From the NCBI GenBank assembly GCA_037444025.1, contig JBBINE010000009.1:1-32676 (forward strand): a stretch of DNA of 32,676 nt, in the 5' to 3' direction. The position numbers were made by a program, and so were the translations under genes. The notes beneath the pieces were generated by a model that was not told the origin of the DNA, did not search any database, and was given only the letters and a program-made list of their open reading frames with translations. Source of the stretch: JBBINE01 sp037444025 (lineage in GTDB: Bacteria > Patescibacteriota > Minisyncoccia > UBA6257 > HR35). Positions 23,852 through 32,351 of the stretch are shown here, in pieces (position 1 is the first letter of the stretch; each line of letters begins with the position of its first letter).

Positions 23852-25285
23852 ATGAAGAAACCGGAAAGGAAAGATTTAATTAAGATTTCTGATTATATTT
23901 GGGAAATTTCGAAAAATTTTAGGGAAGATATGAGAGTTCCTGCTTGTATTTTTGCTTCTGAAAAAATGTTTGATGATATTTTAGAAGATCAAAGTTTATG
24001 GCAGTTAGTTAATGCCTCAACTCTTCCTACTCTTTACAAATATGCCTTAGCAATGCCTGATATTCATGAAGGATATGGAGTACCTGTCGGTTCTGTTATT
24101 GCTAGCGAATATGAAAACGGAATTATTTCTCCTGGAGCAATTGGTTTTGATATTAACTGTGGCGTCAGGCTTCTTGTTGCTGATTTGAATTATAAAGAAG
24201 TTAAAGATAAAATACCAAAACTTACAGAGGAAATTTTTAGAGAAGTTCCTTCTGGCGTAGGAAGAGGAGGATGGTGGAAATTAAACAATGATGAGATGGA
24301 AAGAGTTTTGGAGGAAGGGGCTAAATATATTTATGAATTAGGATATGCTGATAAAGAAGATTTAGAAGCAACAGAAAGTTACGGAAGGTTAGAAGGAGAA
24401 GCTGATATGGTTTCTAAAACTGCTAAAGATAGAGGAAGGGATCAATTAGGTACAATGGGAGCAGGAAATCATTTTGTTGAAATTCAAAAAATTCATGAGG
24501 TTTACGATGAAAAAATAGGTGAAAAATTAGGTATCGTAAAAGGAAGGATATCTATTCTAATTCATTGCGGTAGCAGAGGATTGGGTCATCAGGTTTGTAG
24601 CGATTATGTCAGAGAATTTTTACGAGAAATTGATAAAAAAAATATTGATTTGATAGATAAAGAATTAGCTTACAGTAATTTCCATTCTGGTTTAGGTCAA
24701 AGATATTTTAAAGCTATGAATTCTTCGGCTAATTTTGCTTGGGCTAATAGACAACTTATTGCTTATGAAGTAAGAAAAGCATTTCAGAAAATTTTTGGAA
24801 AAAGCATTAGTTTAAAGCAAGTTTATGACGTAGCTCACAATATTGCTAAAGTCGAAAATCACGAGGGCAAAAAACTAATAGTTCATCGAAAGGGAGCAAC
24901 AAGAGCGTTTTGGCAGGGACACTTGGATTTAGCACCAAAATTCAGAGAAATAGGTCAACCTATCTTAATCCCGGGATCAATGGGAACTGCTAGTTACATT
25001 TTAATCGGTAACGAGATGGCTGAAAAATTTTCCTTTGGTTCTGGTCCCCATGGGGCTGGACGAGTTATGTCAAGAGCAGAAGCCAAAAAAAAAATAAAAG
25101 GCACAGATCTAAAAGAAGAATTAGAATCAAAAGGTATTACTGTTTCTGCTGGTTCAATGACCGGTTTAGCTGAAGAATCGCCTTCTGCTTATAAAGATGT
25201 TACTGAGGTTGTAGATGTTATTACTCAAATTGGTGTTGCCCGAAAGGTAGCAAAGTTAATTCCCATAGGAGTAATTAAAGGTTAA
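23852..25285 (+). CDS. rtcB: RNA-splicing ligase RtcB
   Basis: A 477-residue 3'-phosphate/5'-hydroxyl RNA ligase using GTP and Mn2+. Active-site motifs in order: AMPDIHEGYGVPVGS, GAIGFDINCGVR (metal-binding Asp and Cys), GTMGAGNHFVE, HCGSRGLGHQ, HNIAKVE, IPGSMGTASY, and SGPHGAGRVMSR with the guanylated His. Length and motifs agree with the family, including the C-terminal Lys-Gly (VIKG). The protein acts in tRNA splicing in archaea and eukaryotes and in RNA repair in many bacteria. No RtcA or archease gene is adjacent, so its RNA substrate is open. It appears to be a single-gene unit. Confidence 0.97.
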   Translation: MKKPERKDLIKISDYIWEISKNFREDMRVPACIFASEKMFDDILEDQSLWQLVNASTLPTLYKYALAMPDIHEGYGVPVGSVIASEYENGIISPGAIGFDINCGVRLLVADLNYKEVKDKIPKLTEEIFREVPSGVGRGGWWKLNNDEMERVLEEGAKYIYELGYADKEDLEATESYGRLEGEADMVSKTAKDRGRDQLGTMGAGNHFVEIQKIHEVYDEKIGEKLGIVKGRISILIHCGSRGLGHQVCSDYVREFLREIDKKNIDLIDKELAYSNFHSGLGQRYFKAMNSSANFAWANRQLIAYEVRKAFQKIFGKSISLKQVYDVAHNIAKVENHEGKKLIVHRKGATRAFWQGHLDLAPKFREIGQPILIPGSMGTASYILIGNEMAEKFSFGSGPHGAGRVMSRAEAKKKIKGTDLKEELESKGITVSAGSMTGLAEESPSAYKDVTEVVDVITQIGVARKVAKLIPIGVIKG

Positions 25286-25362
25286 AAAAAAGGTTGATAG
25301 ATGTCATGTTTTTTAAAGATTTTGATATAATTAAATCAGAAAACTAAAAAGGAGGGATCAAG

Positions 25363-25698
25363 GTGTCAAGAAAGTCACGCCAAAGAATAAAATTTACCTA
25401 TACGGATATTTCTGCTCAAATTGAATATTTTGTTGATGATATTTTATTGTTTAGGTTTTTAGTTTACTTTGAGGAAGAAAAAATTTATTGCACAATACCT
25501 TCTTTTCTAGAAACAAATTATAACTTCAAAACAAATAATAATTATAATAATTTCTTGTTTTATATACCAATTCCTAGTATTATATGGGATTGGTACGTTA
25601 TTTTTTGGTGTAAAGGGGAAAAACCGTCTTATCCTCCTCATCTAATAAAAGAAAAGAATTTATTTTTTTTAGACGATCCCTTACTAGTTGTTAGCTAA
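25363..25698 (+). CDS. Orphan small protein with strong ribosome binding site
   Basis: 111 residues from GTG 25363. The start is fixed by AAGGAGGGA eight bases upstream, one of the best Shine-Dalgarno sequences in the window; a TATAAT lies at 25326-25331. The protein is rich in aromatic residues (many Phe, Tyr, Trp), has a basic N-terminus (SRKSRQRIKF) and no clear signal peptide or membrane span. A strong terminator follows. I recognise no family. Confidence 0.7.
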   Translation: MSRKSRQRIKFTYTDISAQIEYFVDDILLFRFLVYFEEEKIYCTIPSFLETNYNFKTNNNYNNFLFYIPIPSIIWDWYVIFWCKGEKPSYPPHLIKEKNLFFLDDPLLVVS

Positions 25699-25709
25699 TT
25701 TATTTAAAT

Positions 25710-25740
25710 AAAGGAGATTACCTAGATAATCTCCTTTTTT
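25710..25740 (+). terminator. Intrinsic terminator after the orphan gene
   Basis: AAAGGAGATTA (25710-25720) pairs perfectly with TAATCTCCTTT (25727-25737) over a six-base loop, followed by more T. The 11-bp stem plus T tract is convincing. It separates the orphan gene from the lipoprotein gene. Confidence 0.9.
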
Positions 25741-25755
25741 CAATAAAAATACATA

Positions 25756-25784
25756 TTGACATTTTTTAAAATTTTTCTTCTAAT
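25756..25784 (+). promoter_or_regulatory. Promoter of the lipoprotein gene
   Basis: TTGACA (25756-25761), 17-bp spacer, TCTAAT (25779-25784). The lipoprotein ATG is 31 bases downstream with AAGGAGG in between. Confidence 0.7.
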
Positions 25785-25815
25785 TAAAAAAGAAAACTAC
25801 AAAGGAGGTAGAAAA

Positions 25816-26289
25816 ATGTCCAAGCTTACCTTTAAGCTTACCTTTCTTACCTTTCTGCTTCTGCTTATCGGTATATTGACAGGCTGTGGAGGGTATGATT
25901 CTAATTCTAGTTGTTTAAAACCTCCAAAGGTTGAAACAAAAAAATTTATAGGATATGGAAGTAATGGGAGAATAATAGTTTTAGAAAAAACATCTTTCTC
26001 TCTTTCTGCCGTCTATGTAATTCAAGGCAGAGAGGTATTTAGAATTGAGGTATTTAAGCAAACAAAATATCTAACCATTATAACCATTAAGGTTCGAACT
26101 ACCGGTGAAACATATTACTGTAATTACTGTAAACCGGAAAAAATTATAAAACTTTTAGAAGGAGATACCTTATCTTCTTACAGTTACTACTGGGGAGAAA
26201 AAGATTCCCCAATACTGGTATTTGACGGAAATGATTTTATTTTTATTGATAATGCCATCCCGTCAACAGGATGGCAAAGAATAGAATAA
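25816..26289 (+). CDS. Putative lipoprotein
   Basis: 157 residues. I start at ATG 25816 because AAGGAGG precedes it by seven bases and the signal peptide then begins properly; the longer frame from 25756 runs through the promoter. The N-terminus has KLTFKLTFLTFLLLLIGIL followed by TGC, a lipobox (LTGC, Cys about residue 27), so the mature protein is probably lipid-anchored outside the membrane. The rest is beta-rich with a CNYC pair and no recognised domain. It has its own promoter and terminator, an isolated cassette. Confidence 0.75.
   Translation: MSKLTFKLTFLTFLLLLIGILTGCGGYDSNSSCLKPPKVETKKFIGYGSNGRIIVLEKTSFSLSAVYVIQGREVFRIEVFKQTKYLTIITIKVRTTGETYYCNYCKPEKIIKLLEGDTLSSYSYYWGEKDSPILVFDGNDFIFIDNAIPSTGWQRIE
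25822..25854 (+). repeat. 12-bp tandem repeat in the signal peptide coding region
   Basis: AAGCTTACCTTT occurs twice in direct tandem (25822-25845), and nine bases of a third unit (CTTACCTTT) follow. It encodes KLTF twice and stays in frame, lengthening the signal peptide. Confidence 0.85.
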
Positions 26290-26298
26290 ATAACTCTT

Positions 26299-26327
26299 AA
26301 AGGCAGAGCTAAAGTTCTGCCTTTTTT
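26299..26327 (+). terminator. Intrinsic terminator after the lipoprotein gene
   Basis: AAAGGCAGA (26299-26307) pairs with TCTGCCTTT (26316-26324), followed by more T. A nine-base stem with a GC core right after the lipoprotein stop codon. Confidence 0.88.
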
Positions 26328-26328
26328 C

Positions 26329-26357
26329 TTGACAAAATAAAAAAAATATTTTAAAAT
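26329..26357 (+). promoter_or_regulatory. Promoter of the secreted protein genes
   Basis: TTGACA (26329-26334), 17-bp spacer, TAAAAT (26352-26357), immediately after the preceding terminator. The next ATG is 35 bases downstream without a clear Shine-Dalgarno sequence. Confidence 0.6.
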
Positions 26358-26391
26358 TAAAATAGTCGAATTAAAATTATTATTAAATAAA

Positions 26392-27066
26392 ATGAAAAGA
26401 GAAATTTTATCATTTTTTTATTTACTTTCTGTTTTTTCTATCTTTTTTTCTGGTCATAATTTTACTTTTGCTCAATCTTGTCCTTCACAAACTACCTATA
26501 CTTCTGATACAGCTGTTTTAGTGGGAGAAATAACAGAAAATGGTGGTGATCCTAATATAGATGCTTGGTTTAGATGGGGGAGAGATACTTCGCTCGTAAA
26601 TAGTACTCCTTATCAAAGCCTCTATGCTAATAATCTGCCTGTTCGTTTCTGCCGAACTATAACAAATCTAACTCCTTGTACTACTTATTATTATCAAGCA
26701 TGGGCCAGAAATAGTGCGGGTACTAGATCCGGAGAGATTTTAAGTTTTACTACTGCTTGTAGAGTTACAAGTGCTGATATTAAAGCTAATGATTCGAATG
26801 GTCCTATAGTTGTTAATTTTGGTTCTAATGTCATTTTATCTTGGACTTCGGTTAATGCTAGCTATTGTGTAGCATCAGGTGATTGGTCTGGCACTAAAGC
26901 TGCCAATGGTCAAGAAACTTTAATTCGTTTAGCTGTAGGTAATTATAGATTTAGTATTAAATGCTACGACTCTTCTGGTTCAAATTATGTTTCTGATTCA
27001 GTTGATGTTAAGATATCTGCTGTTACTCCTACTGTAAGAACTTTGCCTGCCGTAGAAACTCTATAA
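26392..27066 (+). CDS. Secreted protein with fibronectin-like module
   Basis: 224 residues with a cleavable signal peptide (MKREILSFFYLLSVFSIFF, likely cut after TFAQ or nearby, residue 28). The mature part has a fibronectin III-like module: AWFRWGRD and LTPCTTYYYQAWARNSAGTR are the strand patterns seen in cell-surface proteins of Patescibacteria. A second beta domain (about 125-205) contains paired Cys (YCVASG, IKCYD). No membrane anchor is visible at the C-terminus, so it is either released or held by a partner. It is a paralog of the following gene. Confidence 0.75.
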   Translation: MKREILSFFYLLSVFSIFFSGHNFTFAQSCPSQTTYTSDTAVLVGEITENGGDPNIDAWFRWGRDTSLVNSTPYQSLYANNLPVRFCRTITNLTPCTTYYYQAWARNSAGTRSGEILSFTTACRVTSADIKANDSNGPIVVNFGSNVILSWTSVNASYCVASGDWSGTKAANGQETLIRLAVGNYRFSIKCYDSSGSNYVSDSVDVKISAVTPTVRTLPAVETL

Positions 27067-27146
27067 AATAAACAACCGTTACATAAACAATAAAATCTAG
27101 ATAAATAATAAAAAATAAAATTTTACAACAATAATCAAAAATAATA

Positions 27147-27867
27147 ATGAAAAAAATTATTTTACCAACAATTTTTTTCTTGGTTTTTATTGTTAATTTT
27201 GCTGGAGCTCAAACTTGTCCTGAAAGAAGTACTGCTGGATATAATAAGGTTATTTTTGTAGGTAAAATTACTAGCCTGGGAAATGATAATAAAGTTTCAG
27301 CTTGGTTTGAGTATGGAATAGATAAGGATAACCTAAAAAAAACAAATGAAATAATTAGAAATGACTTAGGTATTTATTGCTTAGAGGTTAAAAATTTAAC
27401 TCCCTGTACTACTTATTTTTACCGGGCAGCAGTTAAAAACGAAAAAGGAACTGCCTATGGAGAGTTGAAAAATATAAAAACTCTTTGTTCTGCTGTTAAA
27501 ATAAGTAACAATAACTCTTCTAATAAAGATAAGAAAATATCTAATGTAGTAGTATCTAAAGATAAAAACGATGGAGGTAACGTAGATGATTATATTATGG
27601 AATTTCCTTCTCAGCTTCTTAACCTTGAGCTTAATTCTCAATATGCCGTTTCTANNNNNNNNNNNNNNNNNNNNNNNNNNNNNNNNNNNNNNNNNNNNNN
27701 NNNNNNNNNNNNNNNNNNNNNNNNNNNNNNNNNNNNNNNNNNNNNNNNNNNNNNTTAAAGGTAATTTAAATTTAACCTGGTTATTAGTTTTTATTTTAAT
27801 AGTAATTAACTTGCTTTTGTGGAATAAATACATAAGAAAGAGAAGCACAAATAATTCTATATCTTAA
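27147..27867 (+). CDS. Anchored surface protein with fibronectin-like module, interrupted by a gap
   Basis: The N-terminus is a signal peptide (MKKIILPTIFFLVFIVNFAG, then AQTCP), followed by a module with AWFEYGIDKD and LTPCTTYFYRAAVKNEKGTAYG, clearly related to the gene before it. A Asn/Ser/Lys-rich linker follows. After 100 N (27655-27754) the sequence resumes in another frame with a hydrophobic segment (LLVFILIVINLLLW) and a basic tail (NKYIRKR), ending at TAA 27865-27867. Signal peptide at one end and membrane anchor at the other give a surface display topology. That both halves belong to one gene is inferred from this fit. Confidence 0.65.
27655..27754. other. Assembly gap of 100 N
   Basis: A round-number gap inside the anchored surface protein gene; its true size is unknown, and the frame changes across it. 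Confidence 0.95.
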
Positions 27868-27886
27868 TATTTTTTTATCTTTTAGT

Positions 27887-30475
27887 CTAAATAGAATCAG
27901 GAAATTTTCGATAAAACTTTTTTTTGGATATCTCGGTTACTGAAATAAAGATTGTCAATAGAAATATAGAAGATAAGATTAATTTTTTATTTAAAGCAGT
28001 AAAACCAAAAATTTTTCCTATTTCAGGAATAAAAACAATTCCCATACTAAGGAATAAAGCTAATATTGAAATAATCAAAAAAAGAAAACTTGGTTTAGAG
28101 GCGAAAAACCAATCTTTAGTTCTAATAGATAAAGAAACCAATATTCCTGATACCGTTGTTAAATAGAAAATGTAAGTTCTAATTGTTTCTGGAGATTCAT
28201 TTTTTACTATAAAATAGCCTAAAATATTAATAGCACCAGCTATCAAGCCTAAAATTAAAAGCAAAAAAATTAATTCTTGATTTGAAATTTTCACCGATCT
28301 TTTAATTTCTTTGATTTCAACATTATCTTTAGCAAAAGCAGACAATGGAATATCAGTTAGTAAATTTGTTAAAAGAACTTGAATAGGGGTTAAAGGCACA
28401 AAAGGAAGAAAACTAGTGAGGAAAGAAATTGAAATTATATTTCCAAAGTTGTCACTCATGGTATGCTTAATATACTTACCAATATTTTCTACAGCTTTTC
28501 TTCCTTCTATTATTCCATCAACTATGAGTTTTAAATCTTTTTCTTTTAAAATAATATCAGCTTCTTCTTTAGTAATATCACTAGCAGAATCGACCACTAA
28601 AGCTGAGTGAGCAATTTTTAAAGCAGGAGCATCATTAATGCCTTCTCCTAAAAAAGCTATAATTTTTTCTTTTTCTAAATTTTTTATAATTTTTAATTTA
28701 TCTTCAGGAAGAAGACGTGCAAAGACCTTATGTTGAATAATTATTTTCCGGAGTTCTTTTTCTTCCAAATTTCTTATTTCTTCACCTACAAAAATTTTTT
28801 CCTCCTCTGTTATGATTCCTAATTCTAAAGCTATTTTTTTAGCTACATTAGGTGAGTCTCCGGTTAAGATTTTAATTTCTAGATTTAGTTTTTTAGCTAA
28901 ATCAAAAGCAGGAAAAGCACTTTTTTTTAAGGGATCAAAAAATGAAGCTATACCTAAAAAATTTTTTTCTGGTTTTAACAAGCCTAAAGCTAAAGTCCTA
29001 AACCCTTCGTTATCTTCTTTTTTAAAGATATTCAACCATTCCTTTTCTGCTACTGATAAATCTTTTTTTTGAAGAAAACAAAGTTTAATTACATTTTCGG
29101 GGGCACCTTTTATTACTTCAATAATTTCTCCCGTATTTTTATCTTTGAGTATAACTTTTTTTATTCTTAGATTAGGATCGAAGGGTACATCTTCAATAAA
29201 TTCTAAGTCAGAATAATCAATAAAAATTTCTGTTTTATTTCGTGTTAAATTCACACTTTGCTTCAGCCTCGGCCGAGATAAGTCTGGATTAGGATTCGTT
29301 ATTATATTATATTTTTCTAAAAAAGCTTTTTCGTAAGGAGTAATATCTTTAGTGAAATGATAATCGGAGAGAAAATATTTTAAAAATTTTATTAATTTTT
29401 CTTGAGCTTTGTCGTTGAAATTTAGGGAGTTTTGTTCTTGAGTTATTTTCTGAAACCGGACATTTCTATTATTTTCCTTACCATTGGATGTGCCAGAATG
29501 AATTTCAAGTAAAGACTCGTCACTTTCAATATTTGTTATTATTCTTTCAAGTTTTAATTCATTTTTAGTAATTGTTCCTGTTTTATCTGTAAATATAACT
29601 TGAACGATGCCTAAATCTTCTAAAGCTGAGAGTCTTTTAATTACTAATCCTTTTTTGGCTAACTTATCTCCCGCTAAACTTAGTGTCAAAACTGTCATTA
29701 CAGGTAAAAATTCAGGAACAGCAGCAACGGCTAAAACGATAGCAAAAATTAAAATTGCTTTAAAATCGATTGGTTCTGGCTTTATAAAATTGATTAAAAT
29801 GATAAGCAAAGAAAGAAAAAAACTAAGATAAGCAATCTTTCTAGCAAAATCATCAAGTATTTTTTGATAGGCAGTTTCCTTTTTTATTTCTAATGTTTTT
29901 TTAGCAATAGAACCAAAATAAGATTTTTTTCCCGTAGCAATTACTTCTCCTTCAAATTCACCATTGATAACCATAGTCCCCATATAAGCTGTCTCTCCTT
30001 CTTTTTTGTAAATTGGCTCACTTTCTCCCGTAATTAATGATTCATCAACTAAAGTTGATTCGTTTTTGGTAATTTTTATATCAGCAGGAACTTTATATCC
30101 AGTACTTACTTTGATGTAATCTCCTGGAACCAACTCTTCTTGTAAAATTTTTTTCCATTCATTATCTCTTTTTACCCAGGTATAGTTTTTGAAATAGGAA
30201 AGAAGTTTTTGTGCTAATTTATTCGAATGGTAATCTTGATAGATTGAAACTATGAGAGCTAGGAAAAAGAAAAAGAAAATTAAAATTGTTTCAATTTTTG
30301 TTCCTTCTAGAATTAAAGAAAAAATTCCCGCTGTTAACAAGAAAAGATTGAAAAAATTTAAAATGTTTCTTTTTACAATTTCTAAAATATTAATTTTAAA
30401 ATATTCAAGCCTATTGGCTCCATAAGTTTTTAATTTTTCTATCGCTTCTTTTTGAGAAAGCCCTAACTTTTCCAT
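27887..30475 (-). CDS. P-type cation ATPase, MgtA-like
   Basis: An 862-residue ion pump of the plasma membrane. In order: the N-terminal cation-ATPase region (GLSQKEAIEKLKTYGANRL), two membrane spans, the actuator motif ITGESEP (about 150), membrane segment 4 with PEFLPVMT, the phosphorylation site DKTGTIT (about 297), the hinge GEGINDAPALK (about 613), and a C-terminal bundle with NFGNIISI and PIQVLLTNLLTDIP. PEFLP, LSALEDLG and the NFGN-PIQ-NLLTD pattern resemble Mg2+-importing MgtA (PEMLP, NFGN) more than Ca2+ pumps (PEGLP). Two departures stand out: Ile for Leu in DKTGTLT and Glu for Asp in GDGxND. Transport of Mg2+ is inferred. It is divergent from folD. Confidence 0.9.
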   Translation of the reverse strand: MEKLGLSQKEAIEKLKTYGANRLEYFKINILEIVKRNILNFFNLFLLTAGIFSLILEGTKIETILIFFFFFLALIVSIYQDYHSNKLAQKLLSYFKNYTWVKRDNEWKKILQEELVPGDYIKVSTGYKVPADIKITKNESTLVDESLITGESEPIYKKEGETAYMGTMVINGEFEGEVIATGKKSYFGSIAKKTLEIKKETAYQKILDDFARKIAYLSFFLSLLIILINFIKPEPIDFKAILIFAIVLAVAAVPEFLPVMTVLTLSLAGDKLAKKGLVIKRLSALEDLGIVQVIFTDKTGTITKNELKLERIITNIESDESLLEIHSGTSNGKENNRNVRFQKITQEQNSLNFNDKAQEKLIKFLKYFLSDYHFTKDITPYEKAFLEKYNIITNPNPDLSRPRLKQSVNLTRNKTEIFIDYSDLEFIEDVPFDPNLRIKKVILKDKNTGEIIEVIKGAPENVIKLCFLQKKDLSVAEKEWLNIFKKEDNEGFRTLALGLLKPEKNFLGIASFFDPLKKSAFPAFDLAKKLNLEIKILTGDSPNVAKKIALELGIITEEEKIFVGEEIRNLEEKELRKIIIQHKVFARLLPEDKLKIIKNLEKEKIIAFLGEGINDAPALKIAHSALVVDSASDITKEEADIILKEKDLKLIVDGIIEGRKAVENIGKYIKHTMSDNFGNIISISFLTSFLPFVPLTPIQVLLTNLLTDIPLSAFAKDNVEIKEIKRSVKISNQELIFLLLILGLIAGAINILGYFIVKNESPETIRTYIFYLTTVSGILVSLSIRTKDWFFASKPSFLFLIISILALFLSMGIVFIPEIGKIFGFTALNKKLILSSIFLLTIFISVTEISKKKFYRKFPDSI

Positions 30476-30517
30476 TAATTTTATTTTAAAATAATTTTAT
30501 GATTATTAATGGAAAAG
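30467..30517. repeat. 13-bp inverted arms spanning the folD/ATPase divergent starts
   Basis: CTTTTCCATTAAT (30467-30479) and ATTAATGGAAAAG (30505-30517) are exact inverted copies flanking an AT-only centre. Each arm covers the beginning of one of the two divergent genes. Only 23 bases separate the two start codons, so both promoters must lie inside coding sequence, or the transcripts are leaderless. Confidence 0.7.
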
Positions 30518-31317
30518 AATTAGCTTATGAGATTTTAGATAAACTAAAAGAAGAGAGAAAGAAATATAAGAAAATAAAAGTAGTCAGTTTTTTAATTGGA
30601 AAAGATGAAGAAAAATTAAGTTTTTTAAAAATTAAAAAAGTTTTTGCCGAAAAACTTGATATTGATTTTAGAATTTATGAAGTAGATGAAAATATATCAA
30701 GAAAAAAACTAAGGAAATATATTCATCAAATAGTTAAAAGTCCTACTGTTAAAGGAGCAATAATTCAATTACCAATTCCTTCAAAATTTCCTACTCAATA
30801 TTTTTTAAATTCTATTCCTGAAAAAAAAGATATTGATTGTCTTTCAAGTAAACTTTTAGGTAAATTTTTCTCTAATTCACCAATTATTTATCCTCCTCCG
30901 GTAGAAGTTTTACGGATGATAAAAGATAAATATTTTTTAGAGTTTAAAGGTAAAAATGCTTTAATCGTTGGTTATGGAAATTTAGTAGGAAAACCAATTT
31001 CTCATTATTTAGCCAATGAAAATGCAACAGTTATAATTGCCCAAAGTAATACTTATCTAGATGAATATTTAGAAAAAGCAGATATTATTATTTCGGGAGT
31101 GGGTAAAGCAAAACTTATTGATAAATGCAAAAAAGGAGCAATTCTTATTGATTTTGGATATTCTGTAGAAAATGGAAAAATTTATGGGGATTTAGATTTT
31201 GAAGCATTAAAGGATAAAGCAAGCTTAATTAGTCCTACTCCTAATGGTATAGGGCCAATTTTAGTAGCAAAACTTTTTGAGAATTTATTTAAATTAATAA
31301 AGTATTTTAAACAATAG
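30499..31317 (+). CDS. folD: Bifunctional methylene-tetrahydrofolate dehydrogenase / cyclohydrolase
   Basis: 272 residues, slightly short for FolD (about 285), which makes 10-formyl-tetrahydrofolate from the 5,10-methylene form in the cytoplasm. Recognisable motifs: the catalytic-Lys helix (FLKIKKVFAEKLDI), GAIIQLPIP, EKKDIDCLSS, the NADP loop IVGYGNLVGKPISHYL, ADIIISGVGK and TPNGIGPILVAKL. Deviations: the active-site Tyr four residues before Lys appears as Phe, the usual KDVDG reads KDIDC, the TPxG loop reads PPPVEVL, and GRSxxVGxP reads GYGNLVGKP. The enzyme probably works, but cofactor preference and cyclohydrolase activity could differ. It is linked in pathway to glyA. Confidence 0.93.
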   Translation: MIINGKELAYEILDKLKEERKKYKKIKVVSFLIGKDEEKLSFLKIKKVFAEKLDIDFRIYEVDENISRKKLRKYIHQIVKSPTVKGAIIQLPIPSKFPTQYFLNSIPEKKDIDCLSSKLLGKFFSNSPIIYPPPVEVLRMIKDKYFLEFKGKNALIVGYGNLVGKPISHYLANENATVIIAQSNTYLDEYLEKADIIISGVGKAKLIDKCKKGAILIDFGYSVENGKIYGDLDFEALKDKASLISPTPNGIGPILVAKLFENLFKLIKYFKQ

Positions 31318-31319
31318 TG

Positions 31320-31392
31320 TGGGCGGGAGAGGATTCGAACCTCTGACCTTCTCGACGTCAACGAGACGCTCTGCCAACTGAGCTACCCGCCC
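31320..31392 (-). tRNA. tRNA-Val (anticodon GAC)
   Basis: Read on the minus strand, a complete cloverleaf: acceptor GGGCGGG/CCCGCCC, D arm GCTC-AGTTGGCA-GAGC, anticodon stem TCTCG/CGAGA with loop TTGACGT (anticodon GAC), a five-base variable region, and T arm AGAGG-TTCGAAT-CCTCT. The discriminator is A and CCA is not encoded (CAC follows), so CCA must be added afterwards. It sits between folD and the CorA-like gene, convergent with folD and three bases from its stop. Confidence 0.97.
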
Positions 31393-31469
31393 AAGCGAAT
31401 TTTCTACACTTATCACACATAACTATTTTAAAATATTTATTATTATACCAAAATTTAAATATTTTTTTA

Positions 31470-32351
31470 TTAAAATTTCTTTATAAATTTAATAAACAAA
31501 AAGGTAAAAATTAGTATCAGAAAACTTATTACTAAAAAAGCATATTTGCTACTTTGTAAAGGTAAATTAACATTCATTCCGTATATAGAAGAAAGAAGCA
31601 TAGCGGGCAAAAATATAGATTGTATAAAAGTTAAAATTTTTATCGACTCGTTTATTTGGATAGAAATAATAGATTCGAAAGACCTATTTAGTCCTTCTAA
31701 TATTTCACGATAATCTTGGAGTTTTTCTAAAATAAAATCAGCTTTTTCGTAACTAGATTTCCAGTTATCAAGATAATTTTTGAAATAAGAGCTGTGGCTA
31801 TTAAGAATGTATTTTATTGAATTTAATATTGATTTAAGCGCTGTATGACTAAAAGCTAAATTTCTTCTTGTTCGAGCAATTTTATTAATTGCTTCCAAAG
31901 GAATCATATTTTTTATTCCTTTTTCTAGTTCATTAATTTCTTTACCTATACCTTTTAAAACAGGAAAAAACCTTCTAATTATAACTGAGATAAAGAAAGA
32001 GATAAATAATTCAGGGTCATGTTTATCGTTTTTTTGGGTGAGAAAAATAGTTTTATTTTTTATCTTATTAATTTCATCATCGTTTTGGTGAATTAAAATA
32101 ATTAAATCTTTAAGTAAAAATAAAGCTGCTTTCCCAAAATAAATATATTTTTTATTGAAAAAGGGGTAAATTAATTGAAAGCCTAAATAATTTTTTTCTA
32201 TGATAAATTCACTATATCTCACAGAAGAAAGAGAATTAAGTAAATCTATTTGCTTAATTTTAAATTCTTTGTTTAAATTTAATAATTCATTCTCATTCGA
32301 ATTGATAACTTCAATAATTTTAAAATCTTTTAAAAGTATCTCTTTTTTCAT
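31470..32351 (-). CDS. corA: CorA-family divalent cation transporter
   Basis: 293 residues of the CorA/MIT family, which form pentameric Mg2+ (or Co2+, Ni2+) channels in the cytoplasmic membrane. The N-terminal cytoplasmic domain is alpha/beta, followed by long helices with LPAMLLSSIYGMNVNLPL: the GMN signature sits at the end of the first of two C-terminal membrane segments. The second segment (YAFLVISFLILIFTFLFI) ends in a basic tail (KFIKKF). The protein is at the short end of the family (about 316 in E. coli). A TATAAT box (32362-32367) ends about 11 bases before the ATG, suggesting a very short leader. Confidence 0.92.
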   Translation of the reverse strand: MKKEILLKDFKIIEVINSNENELLNLNKEFKIKQIDLLNSLSSVRYSEFIIEKNYLGFQLIYPFFNKKYIYFGKAALFLLKDLIILIHQNDDEINKIKNKTIFLTQKNDKHDPELFISFFISVIIRRFFPVLKGIGKEINELEKGIKNMIPLEAINKIARTRRNLAFSHTALKSILNSIKYILNSHSSYFKNYLDNWKSSYEKADFILEKLQDYREILEGLNRSFESIISIQINESIKILTFIQSIFLPAMLLSSIYGMNVNLPLQSSKYAFLVISFLILIFTFLFIKFIKKF

